From Corynebacterium pseudotuberculosis (lineage in GTDB: Bacteria; Actinomycetota; Actinomycetes; Mycobacteriales; Mycobacteriaceae): a stretch of DNA of 64,000 nucleotides. The notes under the pieces were generated by a model. The model saw only the letters and a program-made list of their open reading frames with translations, had not been told where the DNA came from and searched no databases. The position numbers and the translations under genes were made by a program. The stretch lies in contig NZ_CP021251.1 in assembly GCF_002155265.1 (NCBI RefSeq), positions 1,426,001 through 1,490,000 on the forward strand, read 5' to 3'. Within the stretch, counting starts at the first letter, position 1, and each line of letters starts with the position of its first letter. Below are positions 38,039 through 50,034 of the stretch, in pieces.

Positions 38039-38115
38039 AACGCTAGGAAGCAGCCACGGATAAACAAGAAAACGTGAAAACCTCGTTGTTCTGTTCGTTT
38101 CTGTGGTAGTGTTCC

Positions 38116-38154
38116 TTCCGTTCTCTTCACTGCGGTCCACAGCAGTGATAGGAA
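38116..38154 (+). promoter_or_regulatory. Leader hairpin upstream of rpsO
   Basis: In the 197-nt gap before rpsO, CACTGC (38128-38133) pairs with GCAGTG (38142-38147), extended by TTCC / GGAA arms outside. S15 commonly represses its own mRNA by binding structured leaders, and this could be such an element; the match to a known S15-binding structure was not testable by eye. The rpsO ribosome site TAGGAG lies at 38222-38227. Confidence 0.35.
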
Positions 38155-38235
38155 TGGTTTGATAAGGAGAAGCTCCAGTTTCTTTTTATCGAGTCATATT
38201 TATGTGGACTGAAATAACTATCTAGGAGTTTTCTC

Positions 38236-38505
38236 ATGGCTTTGAGCAATGAGCAGAAGAAGTCCATCTTGGCTGAGTACGGTCTGCACGAGACCGACAC
38301 CGGGTCCCCTGAGGCACAGGTTGCGCTGCTTTCCGCACGCATCAACCAGCTGACCGAGCACCTGAAGTTCCACAAGCACGATCACCACTCTCGTCGTGGT
38401 CTGCTACTTCTCGTTGGTCGTCGCAAGGGACTCTTGAAGTACCTCGCAGACAACAACGTTGATCGCTACCGTGATCTGATTGCTCGTCTGGGCTTGCGTC
38501 GATAA
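38236..38505 (+). CDS. rpsO: 30S ribosomal protein S15
   Basis: S15 is a primary 16S rRNA-binding protein of the small subunit. The 89-residue protein matches the family throughout: [42 protein letters not shown]. The ATG follows CTAGGAG. It stands ahead of pnp, an order kept across most bacteria. Confidence 0.97.
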   Translation: MALSNEQKKSILAEYGLHETDTGSPEAQVALLSARINQLTEHLKFHKHDHHSRRGLLLLVGRRKGLLKYLADNNVDRYRDLIARLGLRR

Positions 38506-38525
38506 GCTTTTCGACGCTATCCGTC

Positions 38526-38561
38526 GCCCCGTGGTTTTGTATAAAACTTAGACCACGGGGC
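38526..38561 (+). terminator. Hairpin between rpsO and pnp
   Basis: GCCCCGTGGT (38526-38535) and ACCACGGGGC (38552-38561) form a perfect 10-bp stem just after rpsO. The following TTCGC is not a T run, so termination is likely partial or this is a processing hairpin protecting the rpsO 3' end. Confidence 0.5.
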
Positions 38562-38587
38562 TTCGCTATGTCCAAGGTGCGAAAACA

Positions 38588-38596
38588 TGTTAGAAT
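38588..38596 (+). promoter_or_regulatory. Candidate extended -10 promoter for pnp
   Basis: TGTTAGAAT at 38588-38596 is a good extended -10 element; no clear -35 lies at the expected distance. It follows the rpsO hairpin and is about 90 nt before the pnp start, so pnp probably has its own transcript. Confidence 0.4.
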
Positions 38597-38686
38597 CCTG
38601 CCGTTGCATTAGAAGCAAAACTTTTTTGGAAACACACGGCACCGATGACCGTTGTGAGAAGGAATATCCACGAGGAGACTTGCACT

Positions 38687-40948
38687 TTGAGCGAGGCAAA
38701 AAACATCGAATTCAGGGTAGATGAAGAATACGGTTTGATCGAAGCGATCGCCACCATTGACAATGGTGATTTTGGAACACGTACGATTCGCTTTGAAACT
38801 GGCCAGCTGGCTAAGCAGGCCGACGGCTCTGTAACTACGTACTTGGATGATGGAACAATGCTGTTGGCTACCACCACAGCTTCTAAGCAGCCGCGTGAGG
38901 GATTTGATTTCTTCCCACTCACAGTCGATGTTGAGGAACGCATGTACGCGGCGGGCCGTATTCCAGGTTCCTTTTTCCGCCGTGAGGGACGTCCTTCTAC
39001 TGAGGCAATTTTGGCTTGCCGCCTGATCGATCGCCCGCTACGCCCAACTTTTGTTAAGGGACTGCGTAATGAGGTTCAGGTTGTCATCACTGTATTGTCC
39101 ATGGACCCAGAAGATTACTATGACGTTGTTGCGATCAACGGTGCATCAGCTGCTACCCAGCTTTCGGGTCTTCCAGTATCGGGGCCTGTAGGCGGAGTTC
39201 GGATGGCTCTTATTGCGGATGAGGAACATCCCAAAGGGCAGTGGATTGCATTCCCAACACATGAGCAGCATGAGAAAGCTCTCTTCGAACTTGTTGTTGC
39301 AGGGCGTCTTGTAGCTAAAAAGCAGGGACATAAGACTGTCGAAGACGTTGCCATCATGATGGTGGAAGCCGGCGCTACTGAGAATGTTGTAGAAAAGATC
39401 AAGGATGGTGCCCCTGCACCGACAGAAGAAATCGTGGCTCAAGGCCTAGAGGCAGCCAAGCCTTTCATCGAGGTTTTGTGCCGGGCGCAGGCAGGGCTGG
39501 CGGAACACGCGGCTAAAGACGCTCAAGAATTCCCGCTTTTCCCACCCTACTCAGACGTTATCTATGATGCTGTGGAAAAGAAGGTTTCTAAGAAACTACG
39601 TCAGCTGCTGACTATTAAGTCAAAGCAAGATCGGGATGACGCGACTAACGAGTACATGGAATCGATTGAGGGCGAGTTGCTCGCAAAATTCGGTTCTGAG
39701 GATGAGGCCGCCGCTTCGAAGGCTATCCGAGCTGCTTATAACGCAGTAATGAAGAAGCTCGTGCGTCATATGATTCTTACCGAACACTTCCGTATTGATG
39801 GTCGTGGCGTTACTGATATCCGCGATCTTGGAGTAGAAGTAGAGCTGATTCCTCGCGCGCATGGCTCCGCTCTATTTGAGCGCGGCGAGACGCAGATCTT
39901 GGGTGTGACCACGCTAGACATGCTTAAGATGGAACAACAGATTGACTCGCTATCGCCTACGTCGTCTAAGCGCTACATTCACCACTACAATTTCCCTCCA
40001 TACTCCACAGGAGAAACTGGTCGTGTGGGATCTCCGAAGCGCCGCGAGATCGGACACGGAGCGCTTGCAGAACGCGCTCTTATCCCAGTGATCCCTTCTC
40101 GTGAGGAATTCCCTTACACCATCCGTCAGGTTTCGGAAGCCCTTGGCTCTAACGGCTCTACCTCCATGGGATCGGTGTGTGCTTCAACCCTCTCGCTGTA
40201 CAACGCTGGCGTCCCGTTGAAGGCTCCAGTTGCCGGCATTGCGATGGGGTTGGTGTCTGATGAAATCGATGGAGAAACCCGTTATGTTGCTTTGACAGAC
40301 ATTCTTGGTGCTGAGGATGCTTTCGGAGACATGGATTTCAAGGTTGCGGGAACTCGTGACTTTGTGACGGCATTGCAGCTAGACACAAAGCTTGACGGCA
40401 TTCCTTCCGAGGTTCTCGCATCTGCGCTCGCGCAGGCTTATGAGGCCCGCGAAGCAATTCTGGAGACTATGGCTGAGGTCATTGAGAGCCCGGATGAGAT
40501 GAGCAAGTATGCTCCGCGCATCACAACTGTCACTGTTCCAGTTAGCAAGATCGGTGAAGTTATCGGCCCCAAGGGCAAGACGATTAACTCGATCACTGAG
40601 GAGACAGGAGCGAACATCTCCATTGAGGAAGACGGAACCGTTTTTGTTTCTGCCACCTCAGGCGATGCTGCTGAAGCAGCGATTGAAAAGATCAACGCCA
40701 TTGCTAACCCACAGCTGCCCAAGGTTGGTGAGAGGTTCCTAGGAACCATCGTTAAGACCACGGCTTTTGGTGCCTTTGTTTCTCTGGTACCTGGTCGCGA
40801 TGGCCTCATCCATATCTCTAAGCTTGGCAACGGTAAGCGCATAGATAAGGTAGAGGACGTAGTCAACGTTGGAGACAAGGTTGAGGTAGAGATCCTCGAC
40901 ATAGACAACCGTGGCAAGATTTCCTTGGCATCGGTGAAGGAAGACTAA
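38687..40948 (+). CDS. pnp: Polyribonucleotide nucleotidyltransferase (PNPase; GpsI in corynebacteria)
   Basis: PNPase degrades RNA phosphorolytically from the 3' end. From TTG 38687 it has 753 residues: two RNase PH domains (first with [17 protein letters not shown], second with [12 protein letters not shown] and [17 protein letters not shown]), a KH domain ([13 protein letters not shown]) and an S1 domain at the C-terminus ([15 protein letters not shown]). GAGGAG at 38672-38677 supports the TTG start; an in-frame ATG at 38645 has no ribosome site and would add 14 residues that are not family-like. Confidence 0.95.
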   Translation: MSEAKNIEFRVDEEYGLIEAIATIDNGDFGTRTIRFETGQLAKQADGSVTTYLDDGTMLLATTTASKQPREGFDFFPLTVDVEERMYAAGRIPGSFFRREGRPSTEAILACRLIDRPLRPTFVKGLRNEVQVVITVLSMDPEDYYDVVAINGASAATQLSGLPVSGPVGGVRMALIADEEHPKGQWIAFPTHEQHEKALFELVVAGRLVAKKQGHKTVEDVAIMMVEAGATENVVEKIKDGAPAPTEEIVAQGLEAAKPFIEVLCRAQAGLAEHAAKDAQEFPLFPPYSDVIYDAVEKKVSKKLRQLLTIKSKQDRDDATNEYMESIEGELLAKFGSEDEAAASKAIRAAYNAVMKKLVRHMILTEHFRIDGRGVTDIRDLGVEVELIPRAHGSALFERGETQILGVTTLDMLKMEQQIDSLSPTSSKRYIHHYNFPPYSTGETGRVGSPKRREIGHGALAERALIPVIPSREEFPYTIRQVSEALGSNGSTSMGSVCASTLSLYNAGVPLKAPVAGIAMGLVSDEIDGETRYVALTDILGAEDAFGDMDFKVAGTRDFVTALQLDTKLDGIPSEVLASALAQAYEAREAILETMAEVIESPDEMSKYAPRITTVTVPVSKIGEVIGPKGKTINSITEETGANISIEEDGTVFVSATSGDAAEAAIEKINAIANPQLPKVGERFLGTIVKTTAFGAFVSLVPGRDGLIHISKLGNGKRIDKVEDVVNVGDKVEVEILDIDNRGKISLASVKED

Positions 40949-40951
40949 TCT

Positions 40952-40995
40952 GAAGGTACTTAAGGCAGATCGTCTTAAGTACCTTCTTTTCTTAT
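40952..40995 (+). terminator. Rho-independent terminator after pnp
   Basis: GAAGGTACTTAAG (40952-40964) and its exact complement (40974-40986) form a 13-bp stem followed by TTTTCTT. Confidence 0.92.
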
Positions 40996-41132
40996 CCTTC
41001 TTCTGCTCCCCAGTGACAGACATCGTTGGGTGTATGAGCGACGTCGCCTTTTAGGGTGACGTCGAGAAGCTTTTACACCATAGCGATACCGCAGTGGGGA
41101 GCGTTGCTGTATCTCGCGGACCTATTTTGTAG

Positions 41133-41939
<807 letters not shown>

Positions 41940-41940
41940 A

Positions 41941-42699
41941 ATGGCCGTAGAAACCCATCTTGATGTGCAACTGGTGGCCTGCACAACGTTTAGGCCACCT
42001 AGCGGAATTACATGGTCTTGTGATCCTACGACTACAGATTCTGAGGCGTTGGTGGAGTTCGCAGGACGTGCGTGCTATGAGACGTTTGACAAACCAAACG
42101 TAAGAACGGCCAAGAACGATGCTTACCTCCGGCACATTATGGAGGTAGGGCACTTGGCACTTCTAGAACATGCTACAGCTTCTTTATATATCCGTGGCTT
42201 GTCTCGCTCAGCGGCGCATGAGTTGATGCGGCATCGGCATTTTTCCTGTTCACAGCTCTCGCAGAGATTTGTCCATCACGAGGATTCACACGTGATCATC
42301 CCGCCCTTAATCGCGGAAGATCCTGAATTGCGACGCCTTTTTCTCCACGCAGTAGATGAGTCTCGCTTTGCGTTTACAGAGATTTTATCTGCTTTAGAGG
42401 AAAAACTGGCTGACGAGCCGAACGCACTTCTTCGGAAAAAGCAGGCGCGCCAAGCCGCACGTGCAGTACTTCCCAATGCCACAGAATCGCGGATACTTGT
42501 CACCGGTAATTTCAGAACATGGCGTCATTTTATTGGGATGCGAGCTACCGAGCATGCTGATGTAGAAATTCGGGCGCTGGCAATCCGCTGCTTGCGTTTG
42601 CTTAGGGATCAATCGCCGGTATTATTCGGTGACTTTGAAGAATCTATGCTTGCCGACGGCTCCTACATGGCGACTAGCCCGTACGTCACGGATTTTTAA
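41941..42699 (+). CDS. thyX: Flavin-dependent thymidylate synthase
   Basis: ThyX makes dTMP from dUMP using methylene-tetrahydrofolate and FADH2, independent of ThyA. The 252-residue protein has the signature RHRHFSCSQ at 97-105 (family RHRxxSxxxxR) followed by SQRF, and the C-terminal [12 protein letters not shown] segment. Its ATG starts one base after the dapB stop. Its position inside the dap genes is typical of corynebacteria and may link DNA and wall precursor supply. Confidence 0.95.
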   Translation: MAVETHLDVQLVACTTFRPPSGITWSCDPTTTDSEALVEFAGRACYETFDKPNVRTAKNDAYLRHIMEVGHLALLEHATASLYIRGLSRSAAHELMRHRHFSCSQLSQRFVHHEDSHVIIPPLIAEDPELRRLFLHAVDESRFAFTEILSALEEKLADEPNALLRKKQARQAARAVLPNATESRILVTGNFRTWRHFIGMRATEHADVEIRALAIRCLRLLRDQSPVLFGDFEESMLADGSYMATSPYVTDF

Positions 42700-42835
42700 T
42701 GAGGTTTTTGTTGCAGAAGATATAGAAATCCGAAAGAGAAAAGTGGCTCCCAACGAGGGGGGACTTGAGCCGACACGCGAGAGAATCCTTGCCCGATGTC
42801 AACTTCCGGCTAATTTGCGGGTAACCTTAGGGCAC

Positions 42836-43741
42836 ATGAGCACAGGTTTGACAGCGAATACGGGCAGCGACTACTTCGGTACCGTCGCCGTAGCGATGGT
42901 GACGCCGTTTGATGCCACAGGGAAACTCGATGTTTCTGCAGGTCGGAAACTTTCCGCGCACTTGGCTGATAACGGTATTGACACGCTGGTGCTCGCCGGA
43001 ACCACCGGGGAGTCTCCAACTACAACGCTGCAAGAAAAAATTGACCTGCTCAAGGCCGTTAAGTCGGAAGTTGGCGACCGCGTTAAGATTATTGCGGGCG
43101 CTGGTACAAACAATACTTCGGCTTCGGTTGATATGGCTCGTGCGTCTGCTGAAGCTGGCGCCGATGCACTTCTGGTAGTCACCCCCTACTATTCAAAACC
43201 TAGTCAGGAAGGGATCTATCAGCATTTCCGAACAGTCGCGCAGGCTACAGACTTGCCGATCTGCGCTTATGACATTCCGCCGCGTTCGGTTGTTCCTATT
43301 CAACCGGATACGCTGCGTCGCCTCGCTGAGATCCCCACGATCAAAGGAGTCAAAGACGCAAAAGGAGATATAGCTGCTGCTACACCACTCATAGAGGAAA
43401 CAGGACTTGCCTGGTACTCAGGTGATGATCCGCTTAATCTTCCATGGTTGTCCGTGGGTGCAGTAGGTTTTATTTCTGTGATTGGTCATCTGGCACCAAA
43501 ACAATTACGCGAACTGTATACAAGTTTTAATAACGGCGATCTTGCGCGCGCGCGTGAGATCAATGCAAAACTTTCATCATTAGTCGCTGCTCAAGGACGT
43601 TTGGGTGGCGTAAGCCTCGCAAAAGCCGGATTGCGGCTACAAGGTATTGAAGTCGGAGATCCGCGACTGCCTATTGTCGCACCAAGCGAAGAAGAGCTTG
43701 AGATTCTCCGACACGACATGAATAAATCTGGAGTTCTATAA
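42836..43741 (+). CDS. dapA: 4-hydroxy-tetrahydrodipicolinate synthase
   Basis: DapA condenses pyruvate with aspartate semialdehyde, the first step of the diaminopimelate branch. The protein has 301 residues from ATG 42836: GTTGESPTT near 50, the catalytic Tyr in [12 protein letters not shown] and the Schiff-base Lys in [10 protein letters not shown]. The open frame extends back to 42629 inside thyX but only out-of-family sequence is found there; the known C. glutamicum enzyme begins MSTGL, as here. Confidence 0.96.
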   Translation: MSTGLTANTGSDYFGTVAVAMVTPFDATGKLDVSAGRKLSAHLADNGIDTLVLAGTTGESPTTTLQEKIDLLKAVKSEVGDRVKIIAGAGTNNTSASVDMARASAEAGADALLVVTPYYSKPSQEGIYQHFRTVAQATDLPICAYDIPPRSVVPIQPDTLRRLAEIPTIKGVKDAKGDIAAATPLIEETGLAWYSGDDPLNLPWLSVGAVGFISVIGHLAPKQLRELYTSFNNGDLARAREINAKLSSLVAAQGRLGGVSLAKAGLRLQGIEVGDPRLPIVAPSEEELEILRHDMNKSGVL

Positions 43742-43743
43742 AT

Positions 43744-45795
43744 ATGACTGAACCACGTAACCGTTCCCGAAAGGTTACTCGTAAAGCTGGCCCGCCGGAG
43801 GCTACTGAAACACCAGTGTTTCAAGCCCCCGATGCATCCGCGGAAGCACCAGCTAAAGCTGAAGCAGAGAAGAAAACTTCAGAGGAAAGCTCTTCTAACC
43901 AGGATGCTCCTTCTAAAGGTAATCGTGGACGCTCCAACTCTGGACGATCCGGCAACGGGACGCGCAATGGTCGCTCACGCCGTGGCGGCAATTCTCAGAA
44001 CAATAAAGGCAACCGGGGTAGGCGCAACGTGGTCAAATCCATGCAAGGCGCCGATCTGACTGAACGCCTTCCAGAGCCTCCCAAAGCTCCAAAGAATGGT
44101 CTGCGTATCTACGCTCTCGGCGGTATCTCTGAAATTGGTCGTAATATGACCGTTTTTGAGTACAACGGCAAAATGTTGTTAGTCGATTGTGGTGTGCTTT
44201 TCCCCTCCTCCGGTGAACCAGGCGTGGATTTGATCCTGCCTGATTTTGGTCCTATCGAGGATAAGCTAGACAAAGTCGAAGCGCTTGTTGTTACGCATGG
44301 ACATGAAGACCACATTGGAGCTATCCCGTGGCTGCTCAAGTTGCGTCCAGACCTGCCCATCTACGCTTCCAAATTTACGTTGGCTCTTATTGCTGCAAAA
44401 TGCCGGGAGCACCGTCAGCGCCCTAAGCTGATCGAGGTAAACGAAAAGTCCGACATTAACCGTGGGCCTTTTAACATTCGTTTCTGGGCAGTCAATCACT
44501 CGATTCCGGATTGCTTGGGTCTTGCGATTAAAACCGGTGCAGGCTTGGTGATTCATACCGGTGACATCAAGCTTGATCAAACTCCAACAGACGGTCGTCC
44601 TACCGACCTTCCCGCGCTGTCTCGCTTCGGTGATGAGGGCGTTGCCCTCATGCTCTGCGATTCCACTAATGCAACTACTCCGGGTGTCTCTGGCTCTGAA
44701 GCCGATATCGCGCCGACCCTGAAACGCCTCGTTGGCGATGCGAAACAACGCGTCATTTTAGCGTCGTTTGCCTCCAACGTATATCGCGTTCAGGCTGCGG
44801 TAGATGCTGCTGTGGCTTCGGGGCGCAAAGTCGCGTTCAACGGGCGCTCCATGATCCGTAACATGGAAATTGCGGAGAAAATGGGTTACCTAAAGGCGCC
44901 TCGCGGAACTATTGTCAGCATGGATGATGCTGCAAAGATGGCGCCGCATAAGGTTATGCTCATTACCACGGGTACACAAGGTGAGCCGATGGCGGCACTG
45001 TCGCGTATGGCTCGCCGTGAGCACCGACAGATCACGGTTCGAGATGGAGATCTGATCATCCTTTCTTCTTCCTTAGTGCCTGGTAACGAGGAAGCCGTGT
45101 TTGGCGTCATTAATATGCTGGCTCAGATTGGTGCAACCGTTGTGACAAGCCGAGAAGCTAAGGTTCACACTTCTGGTCACGGTTATTCCGGTGAGCTGTT
45201 GTTCCTTTACAACGCTGCTCGTCCGGTGAACGCTATGCCGGTACACGGCGAGTGGCGTCATCTGCGCGCCAATAAGGAACTGGCAATTTCCACTGGTGTG
45301 GAACGCGACCGTGTGGTTCTCGCACAAAATGGTGTTGTTGTAGACCTCGTTGATGGACGTGCACGGGTGGTCGGGCAAATCCAGATTGGCAATCTCTACG
45401 TGGATGGCGTCACTATGGGCGATATCGACGCTGGGGTTCTGGAGGAGCGAACCTCCTTGGGTGAGGGCGGCCTGATCGCCATCACAGCGGTGATCGATAA
45501 TCGGACTGGAAGGCTGCTTGAGCGCCCGACTGTTCAGGCGAAGGGTTTCTCCGAAGATGCTGTAGCCATGATGCCTGAGGTTGCGGAACTAGTAGAAAAC
45601 ACTATGACTGACTTGGCCGGGGAAGGCGAAAATGATCCTTACCGCATGGTTCAGCAGTTGCGTCGTCGTGTGTCCCGCTTTGTGGAACAGAAGTGGCGTC
45701 GTAAGCCAATGATTATGCCTACCGTTATCCCAACCACACAGACCCAGGTGGAAGCGGATGATGAGGAGATCCGAGCAACTCGCGAGAGCCTATAA
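43744..45795 (+). CDS. rnj: Ribonuclease J
   Basis: RNase J is a zinc-dependent endo- and 5'-exonuclease of RNA processing. The 683-residue protein has a disordered, basic Asn/Arg/Gly/Ser-rich N-terminal extension (about 1-115), the metallo-beta-lactamase domain with THGHEDHIGAIPW (HGHEDH at 185-190), a beta-CASP domain, and the C-terminal domain. It starts 2 nt after dapA, as in other corynebacteria. The extended N-terminus is common in actinobacteria. Confidence 0.95.
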   Translation: MTEPRNRSRKVTRKAGPPEATETPVFQAPDASAEAPAKAEAEKKTSEESSSNQDAPSKGNRGRSNSGRSGNGTRNGRSRRGGNSQNNKGNRGRRNVVKSMQGADLTERLPEPPKAPKNGLRIYALGGISEIGRNMTVFEYNGKMLLVDCGVLFPSSGEPGVDLILPDFGPIEDKLDKVEALVVTHGHEDHIGAIPWLLKLRPDLPIYASKFTLALIAAKCREHRQRPKLIEVNEKSDINRGPFNIRFWAVNHSIPDCLGLAIKTGAGLVIHTGDIKLDQTPTDGRPTDLPALSRFGDEGVALMLCDSTNATTPGVSGSEADIAPTLKRLVGDAKQRVILASFASNVYRVQAAVDAAVASGRKVAFNGRSMIRNMEIAEKMGYLKAPRGTIVSMDDAAKMAPHKVMLITTGTQGEPMAALSRMARREHRQITVRDGDLIILSSSLVPGNEEAVFGVINMLAQIGATVVTSREAKVHTSGHGYSGELLFLYNAARPVNAMPVHGEWRHLRANKELAISTGVERDRVVLAQNGVVVDLVDGRARVVGQIQIGNLYVDGVTMGDIDAGVLEERTSLGEGGLIAITAVIDNRTGRLLERPTVQAKGFSEDAVAMMPEVAELVENTMTDLAGEGENDPYRMVQQLRRRVSRFVEQKWRRKPMIMPTVIPTTQTQVEADDEEIRATRESL

Positions 45796-45806
45796 ATATT
45801 TAAAGT

Positions 45807-45850
45807 AAAAGCGGGCAGCATCGAAAATAACGGTGCTGCCCGCTTTGTTC
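45807..45850 (+). terminator. Rho-independent terminator after rnj
   Basis: AAAGCGGGCAGCA and TGCTGCCCGCTTT form a 13-bp stem (45808-45845), followed by GTTCTT. It ends the dapB-thyX-dapA-rnj run. Confidence 0.88.
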
Positions 45851-45863
45851 TTCCTCGCAGTAT

Positions 45864-46526
45864 ATGCTGGACCTTATGTTATTTGTGGAGCAGGAACGCT
45901 TGGCCTTAGCAGAGTTATTGCTAGAAAAAGGCGCGAAGGCACCCACGCTGTGTGAAGGGTGGAACACTTCAGACTTAGCAGTGCATCTCTATGTTAGGCA
46001 GCGTTATCCACTAGCTATAACCGGGATGTTTGTACCCGCGTTATCCTCGTTGCTCAACCACCGCACCCAACAAACTGCGTCTATGCCTTTTCCTGAAGTG
46101 GTGGAGAAATGGGCGAAGGAAAAACGGGGGTTTTCTCGCATTAAAGCTTTAGACTTTTTCTTGAACACGGCGGAACATTTTGTTCATCATGAGGATGTGC
46201 GTCGGGGAGCGTTACTAGGGGAAAATTCCCTGGGCCATGGGGTCCAGCCGCGTACTCTGACTGACTCTGCAGAGAAAGATTTGCTGCGTTTGTTACGTCT
46301 TTTTGCTTCTCAAATACTGCGGCAATCCTCGATACCGGTGGTGTTGGAGCCTAATCGCTATCCTCGGTTCGTGGCAGCGGATTCGCAGGGGGTGGTCTCT
46401 TCAGGTAGCGCCGTGACTCATGTCAGAGGTGAGGTGGGCGAGCTGGTGTTGTGGGTTTTTGGCCGTGATGCTGTGGACATTGAAATCTATGGAGAGCGTA
46501 GCGGAATTGTGAGGTCAGGTCTATAG
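45864..46526 (+). CDS. TIGR03085 family protein (DinB/mycothiol-dependent enzyme-like fold)
   Basis: A 220-residue actinobacterial protein of unknown activity. The N-terminus matches the mycothiol-dependent maleylpyruvate isomerase/DinB fold, with the hallmark CEGWNTSDLAVHLYVR; the further His residues in NTAEHFVHHED could form a metal site together with that His. Family members are thought to be metal-binding and possibly mycothiol-linked, but no reaction is established. ATG 45864 lies close behind the rnj terminator. It is followed by ftsK. Confidence 0.8.
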   Translation: MLDLMLFVEQERLALAELLLEKGAKAPTLCEGWNTSDLAVHLYVRQRYPLAITGMFVPALSSLLNHRTQQTASMPFPEVVEKWAKEKRGFSRIKALDFFLNTAEHFVHHEDVRRGALLGENSLGHGVQPRTLTDSAEKDLLRLLRLFASQILRQSSIPVVLEPNRYPRFVAADSQGVVSSGSAVTHVRGEVGELVLWVFGRDAVDIEIYGERSGIVRSGL

Positions 46527-46601
46527 GCTGGACTTAAATAAAAGGTGGCTTGCAGTGTTGCGAATGTGATGAATGTGACGTGAGCGTCTAAGCTTGGCTA
46601 C

Positions 46602-49600
46602 ATGACTGTCAGAAGCAATTCCCGATCTGCCGGATCTTCGGCGCACCAGAAACGCTCACGAGGATCTTCAAATAGATCTGCGCCACGAGCCACAGGTGGG
46701 TCAACTGGTCCGAACAGTCGTAATAAGAGGAGTGCTTCTTCCGTGAACCATCCTGCACAATCTGCACGTCGTGCCGCAGATACTTCTGAGGAGAGAACAG
46801 GTAGCGCTTTTCGGGCTGTTGGCGGTGGTCTGGCATCGCTATTTGGGGCTACGGCGAGAGGCGTTGGGTCGCTTACTCGAGTTATCGGGGGAGTCGGAAA
46901 AAACCGAGACAGTGATGAGGCTGAAGAATTTTTTGAAGATGAAACAAGCCGTAAGCCTTCTCGCAAGCGTTCCACCGTACTTAGTTCTGAGGATGATGGT
47001 GTTGAAGATGAAAATGATTACAGCGATGATCGGTTAGCTGAGCAACGTGCAGATTCCATTGGTCTTATTCTTATCGCTTTAGCGGTGGTTCTGGGTGCTT
47101 CTGTCTGGTTTAATGTTGCCGGCCCTGTCGGTGAAGGAATTTCGGCAGGCGTGCATTTCCTTATTGGATCCGGATCTCTTATTCTGCCAATTCTCCTAGT
47201 CATAGGGGCTGTTGCCTTGATGCTGGGGCATTTTCCCACTATCGATTCGCGGGGTCGTATTATTGGCGGAACGATTTTGATTGCAGTATCCATGCTTGGT
47301 CTGGTGCATCTTTTTGGTGGTAATCCTTCTGATTGGCCGGGCCGTGCTGCTGCGGGTGGGGCCGTGGGGGCTTATACCGGCGGGATTTTAGCCAAAGGGT
47401 TCTCTCCCTATTTAGCCATTCCGCTTTTGGTTATCGTCATTATTTATGGGGCTCAGAAGATCACAAATATCACGACGAGAGAGCTTGTCGACGCCCTCCG
47501 TGAGTTTATGAACCAACATCGCGGTGCTGATGTAGATGAGGAATATTCCGATGATCTTTACTCAAATGTTGATGAGGAACTAGAGGAGCGTGCGGAGGGC
47601 GGTTTGCCTCGCAGGGGAGCGTCGACAAGCAGACAGACTTCGCCTCGTGCCAGCTCGTGGGCCGGGAACGCAGCGCCTTCTCGAGGGCGAACTGGAGCTG
47701 ATCAGCGTATCGGCAAAAAGCCATCGACGCCTTTGGATGCTTATCCATTGGAAGAAAACGATGAAGAGACTGGTTTATTTGAAGTCCCAGCGAGTGCAGA
47801 ACAAAGGCGTCAGTCCGTAACTCAGAAACGTAATGACGATGCGCGCTTGACCAGGGATATTTCTGATACGGATGAGCTTCCTATCGTCCCAGATAAAACG
47901 GAAGTAGTGGAAAGACGCTCTTCGGCCGGTAGGAATGGTGCGCAGAACGCCGCGAGTGTTGTCTCCGGAATCGTCGGTGGCGCAGTATCTGGAGCTATAG
48001 CCGGTAATGCTTCTGCTGCGGGTCAAGCTGTCACTGCCGCTGCAGCAGCCGCTGACGTGGTTGCAGCGGGACGCAAGGCTGTTCAAGAAGCGGTTTCGGC
48101 GCGTGCTCAGCAACCAGCGGCATCGACACAGCGTCCAGAAGAACCTCCTGTAGAGGCTGTTGAGAGCGTGGTTGAGGACTATGAGCTTCCTAGCACCGGA
48201 CTTCTTATCCCTGGTCAGCAACCTAAAACACGTTCGGCTGCCAACGATCGAATGATCGAGGCCATCACTGATGTTTTTGCAGAGTTTAAAGTTGATGCGC
48301 ACGTAACAGGATTTTCTCGGGGGCCAACAGTAACTCGTTATGAGGTTGAGCTAGGGCCGGGCGTGAAGGTATCCAAGATTACGAATCTTCAGTCGAACTT
48401 GGCGTATGCAGTTGCCACAGATAACGTGCGGCTTCTTACACCGATCCCAGGAAAATCAGCAGTGGGCATTGAGGTTCCTAACACTGACCGTGAGATGGTT
48501 CGGTTGGGTGACGTGTTGAATGCACCTGAGGTCCTTGCAGATACGGATCCGATGCTCATCGGTTTGGGTAAAGACATCGAGGGAGATTTTGTTTCTCACT
48601 CGGTGCAAAAAATGCCGCATTTATTGGTAGCTGGATCTACTGGATCGGGTAAGTCGGCTTTTGTTAATTCGCTTCTTGTATCCATGCTTACCCGGGCGAC
48701 CCCTGAAGAGGTACGCCTGATTCTAGTTGATCCCAAGATGGTGGAGCTTACGCCGTATGAGGGTATTCCACACCTGATTACTCCTATTATCACCCAGCCT
48801 AAAAAGGCAGCAGCTGCACTCCAATGGTTGGTTGAAGAGATGGAGCAGCGGTACATGGATATGAAGGCCGCGCGTGTGCGCCATATTAAAGACTTTAACC
48901 GCAAGATTATCGCTGGTGAGATACAAACCCCGATGGGTTCGCAGCGCGAATATCACGCGTATCCCTATATCGTGTGCGTTGTCGACGAGCTCGCAGATCT
49001 TATGATGACTGCGCCTAAAGAGATCGAGGATTCGATCGTCCGCATTACTCAAAAAGCGCGAGCAGCGGGAATCCATTTGGTTCTGGCTACACAGCGTCCT
49101 TCCGTGGACGTTGTTACAGGTTTGATTAAGACAAATGTGCCGTCTCGGTTAGCGTTTGCAACTTCTTCTTTGACCGACTCGCGTGTGATTTTGGACCAGG
49201 GCGGAGCAGAAAAACTTATAGGCATGGGCGACGGGTTGTTTATCCCGCAAGGCGGAAGACCTCAGCGCATCCAAGGTGCCTTTGTTACTGATGAAGAAAT
49301 CCAGTCTGTTGTTGACGCCGCCAAAGCACAGGGACAGCCTAATTATACCGAGGGGGTGACCACCGATAAGGCCGCTGAAGCAAAGAAAGACATTGATTCT
49401 GATATCGGAAATGATCTAGAAGATTTGCTTCAAGCTGCTGAGCTGGTTATTACTTCCCAGCTGGGCTCGACCTCGATGCTGCAGCGTAAGCTACGCATCG
49501 GTTTTGCTAAAGCTGGCCGGTTAATGGACCTAATGGAATCCCGCGAAATTGTGGGACCATCGGAAGGCTCGAAGGCGCGAGAAGTTTTGGTGAGACCAGA

Positions 49601-49739
49601 AGAGTTAGAAACAACGCTTTGGATGCTTAAGGGAGCAAAACCTGAAGACGCTCCCAAAGAGCTTGATTCGGATGGCGGTACTGATGCAGCGTCTACAACA
49701 ACGCAGGCAACATATAACTCTACGGGTAATGCTTTTTAG
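46602..49739 (+). CDS. ftsK: DNA translocase FtsK
   Basis: FtsK pumps chromosome ends through the closing septum. The 1045-residue protein has a basic N-terminal tail (1-90), four membrane helices (about 150-290), a long disordered Ala/Ser-rich linker (about 295-520), the RecA-like motor with Walker A GSTGSGKS at 678-685 and DELADLMM (Walker B), and the winged-helix gamma domain at the end ([17 protein letters not shown]). The start ATG is at the first conserved basic residue. It is close to the septal wall genes elsewhere in the window but is a separate unit. Confidence 0.95.
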   Translation: MTVRSNSRSAGSSAHQKRSRGSSNRSAPRATGGSTGPNSRNKRSASSVNHPAQSARRAADTSEERTGSAFRAVGGGLASLFGATARGVGSLTRVIGGVGKNRDSDEAEEFFEDETSRKPSRKRSTVLSSEDDGVEDENDYSDDRLAEQRADSIGLILIALAVVLGASVWFNVAGPVGEGISAGVHFLIGSGSLILPILLVIGAVALMLGHFPTIDSRGRIIGGTILIAVSMLGLVHLFGGNPSDWPGRAAAGGAVGAYTGGILAKGFSPYLAIPLLVIVIIYGAQKITNITTRELVDALREFMNQHRGADVDEEYSDDLYSNVDEELEERAEGGLPRRGASTSRQTSPRASSWAGNAAPSRGRTGADQRIGKKPSTPLDAYPLEENDEETGLFEVPASAEQRRQSVTQKRNDDARLTRDISDTDELPIVPDKTEVVERRSSAGRNGAQNAASVVSGIVGGAVSGAIAGNASAAGQAVTAAAAAADVVAAGRKAVQEAVSARAQQPAASTQRPEEPPVEAVESVVEDYELPSTGLLIPGQQPKTRSAANDRMIEAITDVFAEFKVDAHVTGFSRGPTVTRYEVELGPGVKVSKITNLQSNLAYAVATDNVRLLTPIPGKSAVGIEVPNTDREMVRLGDVLNAPEVLADTDPMLIGLGKDIEGDFVSHSVQKMPHLLVAGSTGSGKSAFVNSLLVSMLTRATPEEVRLILVDPKMVELTPYEGIPHLITPIITQPKKAAAALQWLVEEMEQRYMDMKAARVRHIKDFNRKIIAGEIQTPMGSQREYHAYPYIVCVVDELADLMMTAPKEIEDSIVRITQKARAAGIHLVLATQRPSVDVVTGLIKTNVPSRLAFATSSLTDSRVILDQGGAEKLIGMGDGLFIPQGGRPQRIQGAFVTDEEIQSVVDAAKAQGQPNYTEGVTTDKAAEAKKDIDSDIGNDLEDLLQAAELVITSQLGSTSMLQRKLRIGFAKAGRLMDLMESREIVGPSEGSKAREVLVRPEELETTLWMLKGAKPEDAPKELDSDGGTDAASTTTQATYNSTGNAF

Positions 49740-49850
49740 TCTTATGTGCTACATGATTTAGCGGCAAGAGAGCTAAGCCTGAAATAAGAGGGGTAGTCGG
49801 TTTAAATAGGCAGAATTGCTCGTGATCGACTACACTCGGGCACCGTGCAT

Positions 49851-50020
49851 GGAGGGGAGTACCCCACCCACAGCATTGATCGTCAACACGGCAATCTCTT
49901 CATAGATTCCCGGTCGTGCTGGCTCCTAGGGGAGCTTCTGGCAAAAGTAGCTGAAAGCTCTAGGAGTGGGGGAGACCTCCGGTTCATCCGCTGACCGAAT
50001 GAGACCGGAGGTGTCTTTTT
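49851..50020 (+). promoter_or_regulatory. yybP-ykoY manganese riboswitch with terminator, ahead of terC
   Basis: The core GGGGAGTA lies at 49854-49861, the second conserved block TCGTCAACA at 49880-49888, and the closing GGAGACCTCC at 49971-49980. GGAGG (49851-49855) can pair with CCTCC (49976-49980) as stem P1. The same CCTCC can instead pair with GGAGG in ACCGGAGGT (50004-50012), making a 9-bp terminator stem followed by TCTTTTT. The two foldings exclude each other, as expected for a transcriptional on-switch opened by Mn(II). The next gene, terC, is a typical target of this riboswitch family. Confidence 0.85.
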
Positions 50021-50034
50021 CCTTGGAAGTAAAC

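Noticed and set aside
42629-42835. Longer dapA start overlapping thyX
   Set aside because: No dapA-like residues before MSTGL; the known corynebacterial enzyme starts at that Met.
49966-50034. N-terminal extension of terC
   Set aside because: It lies inside the riboswitch terminator hairpin and the extra residues are not part of the membrane protein.
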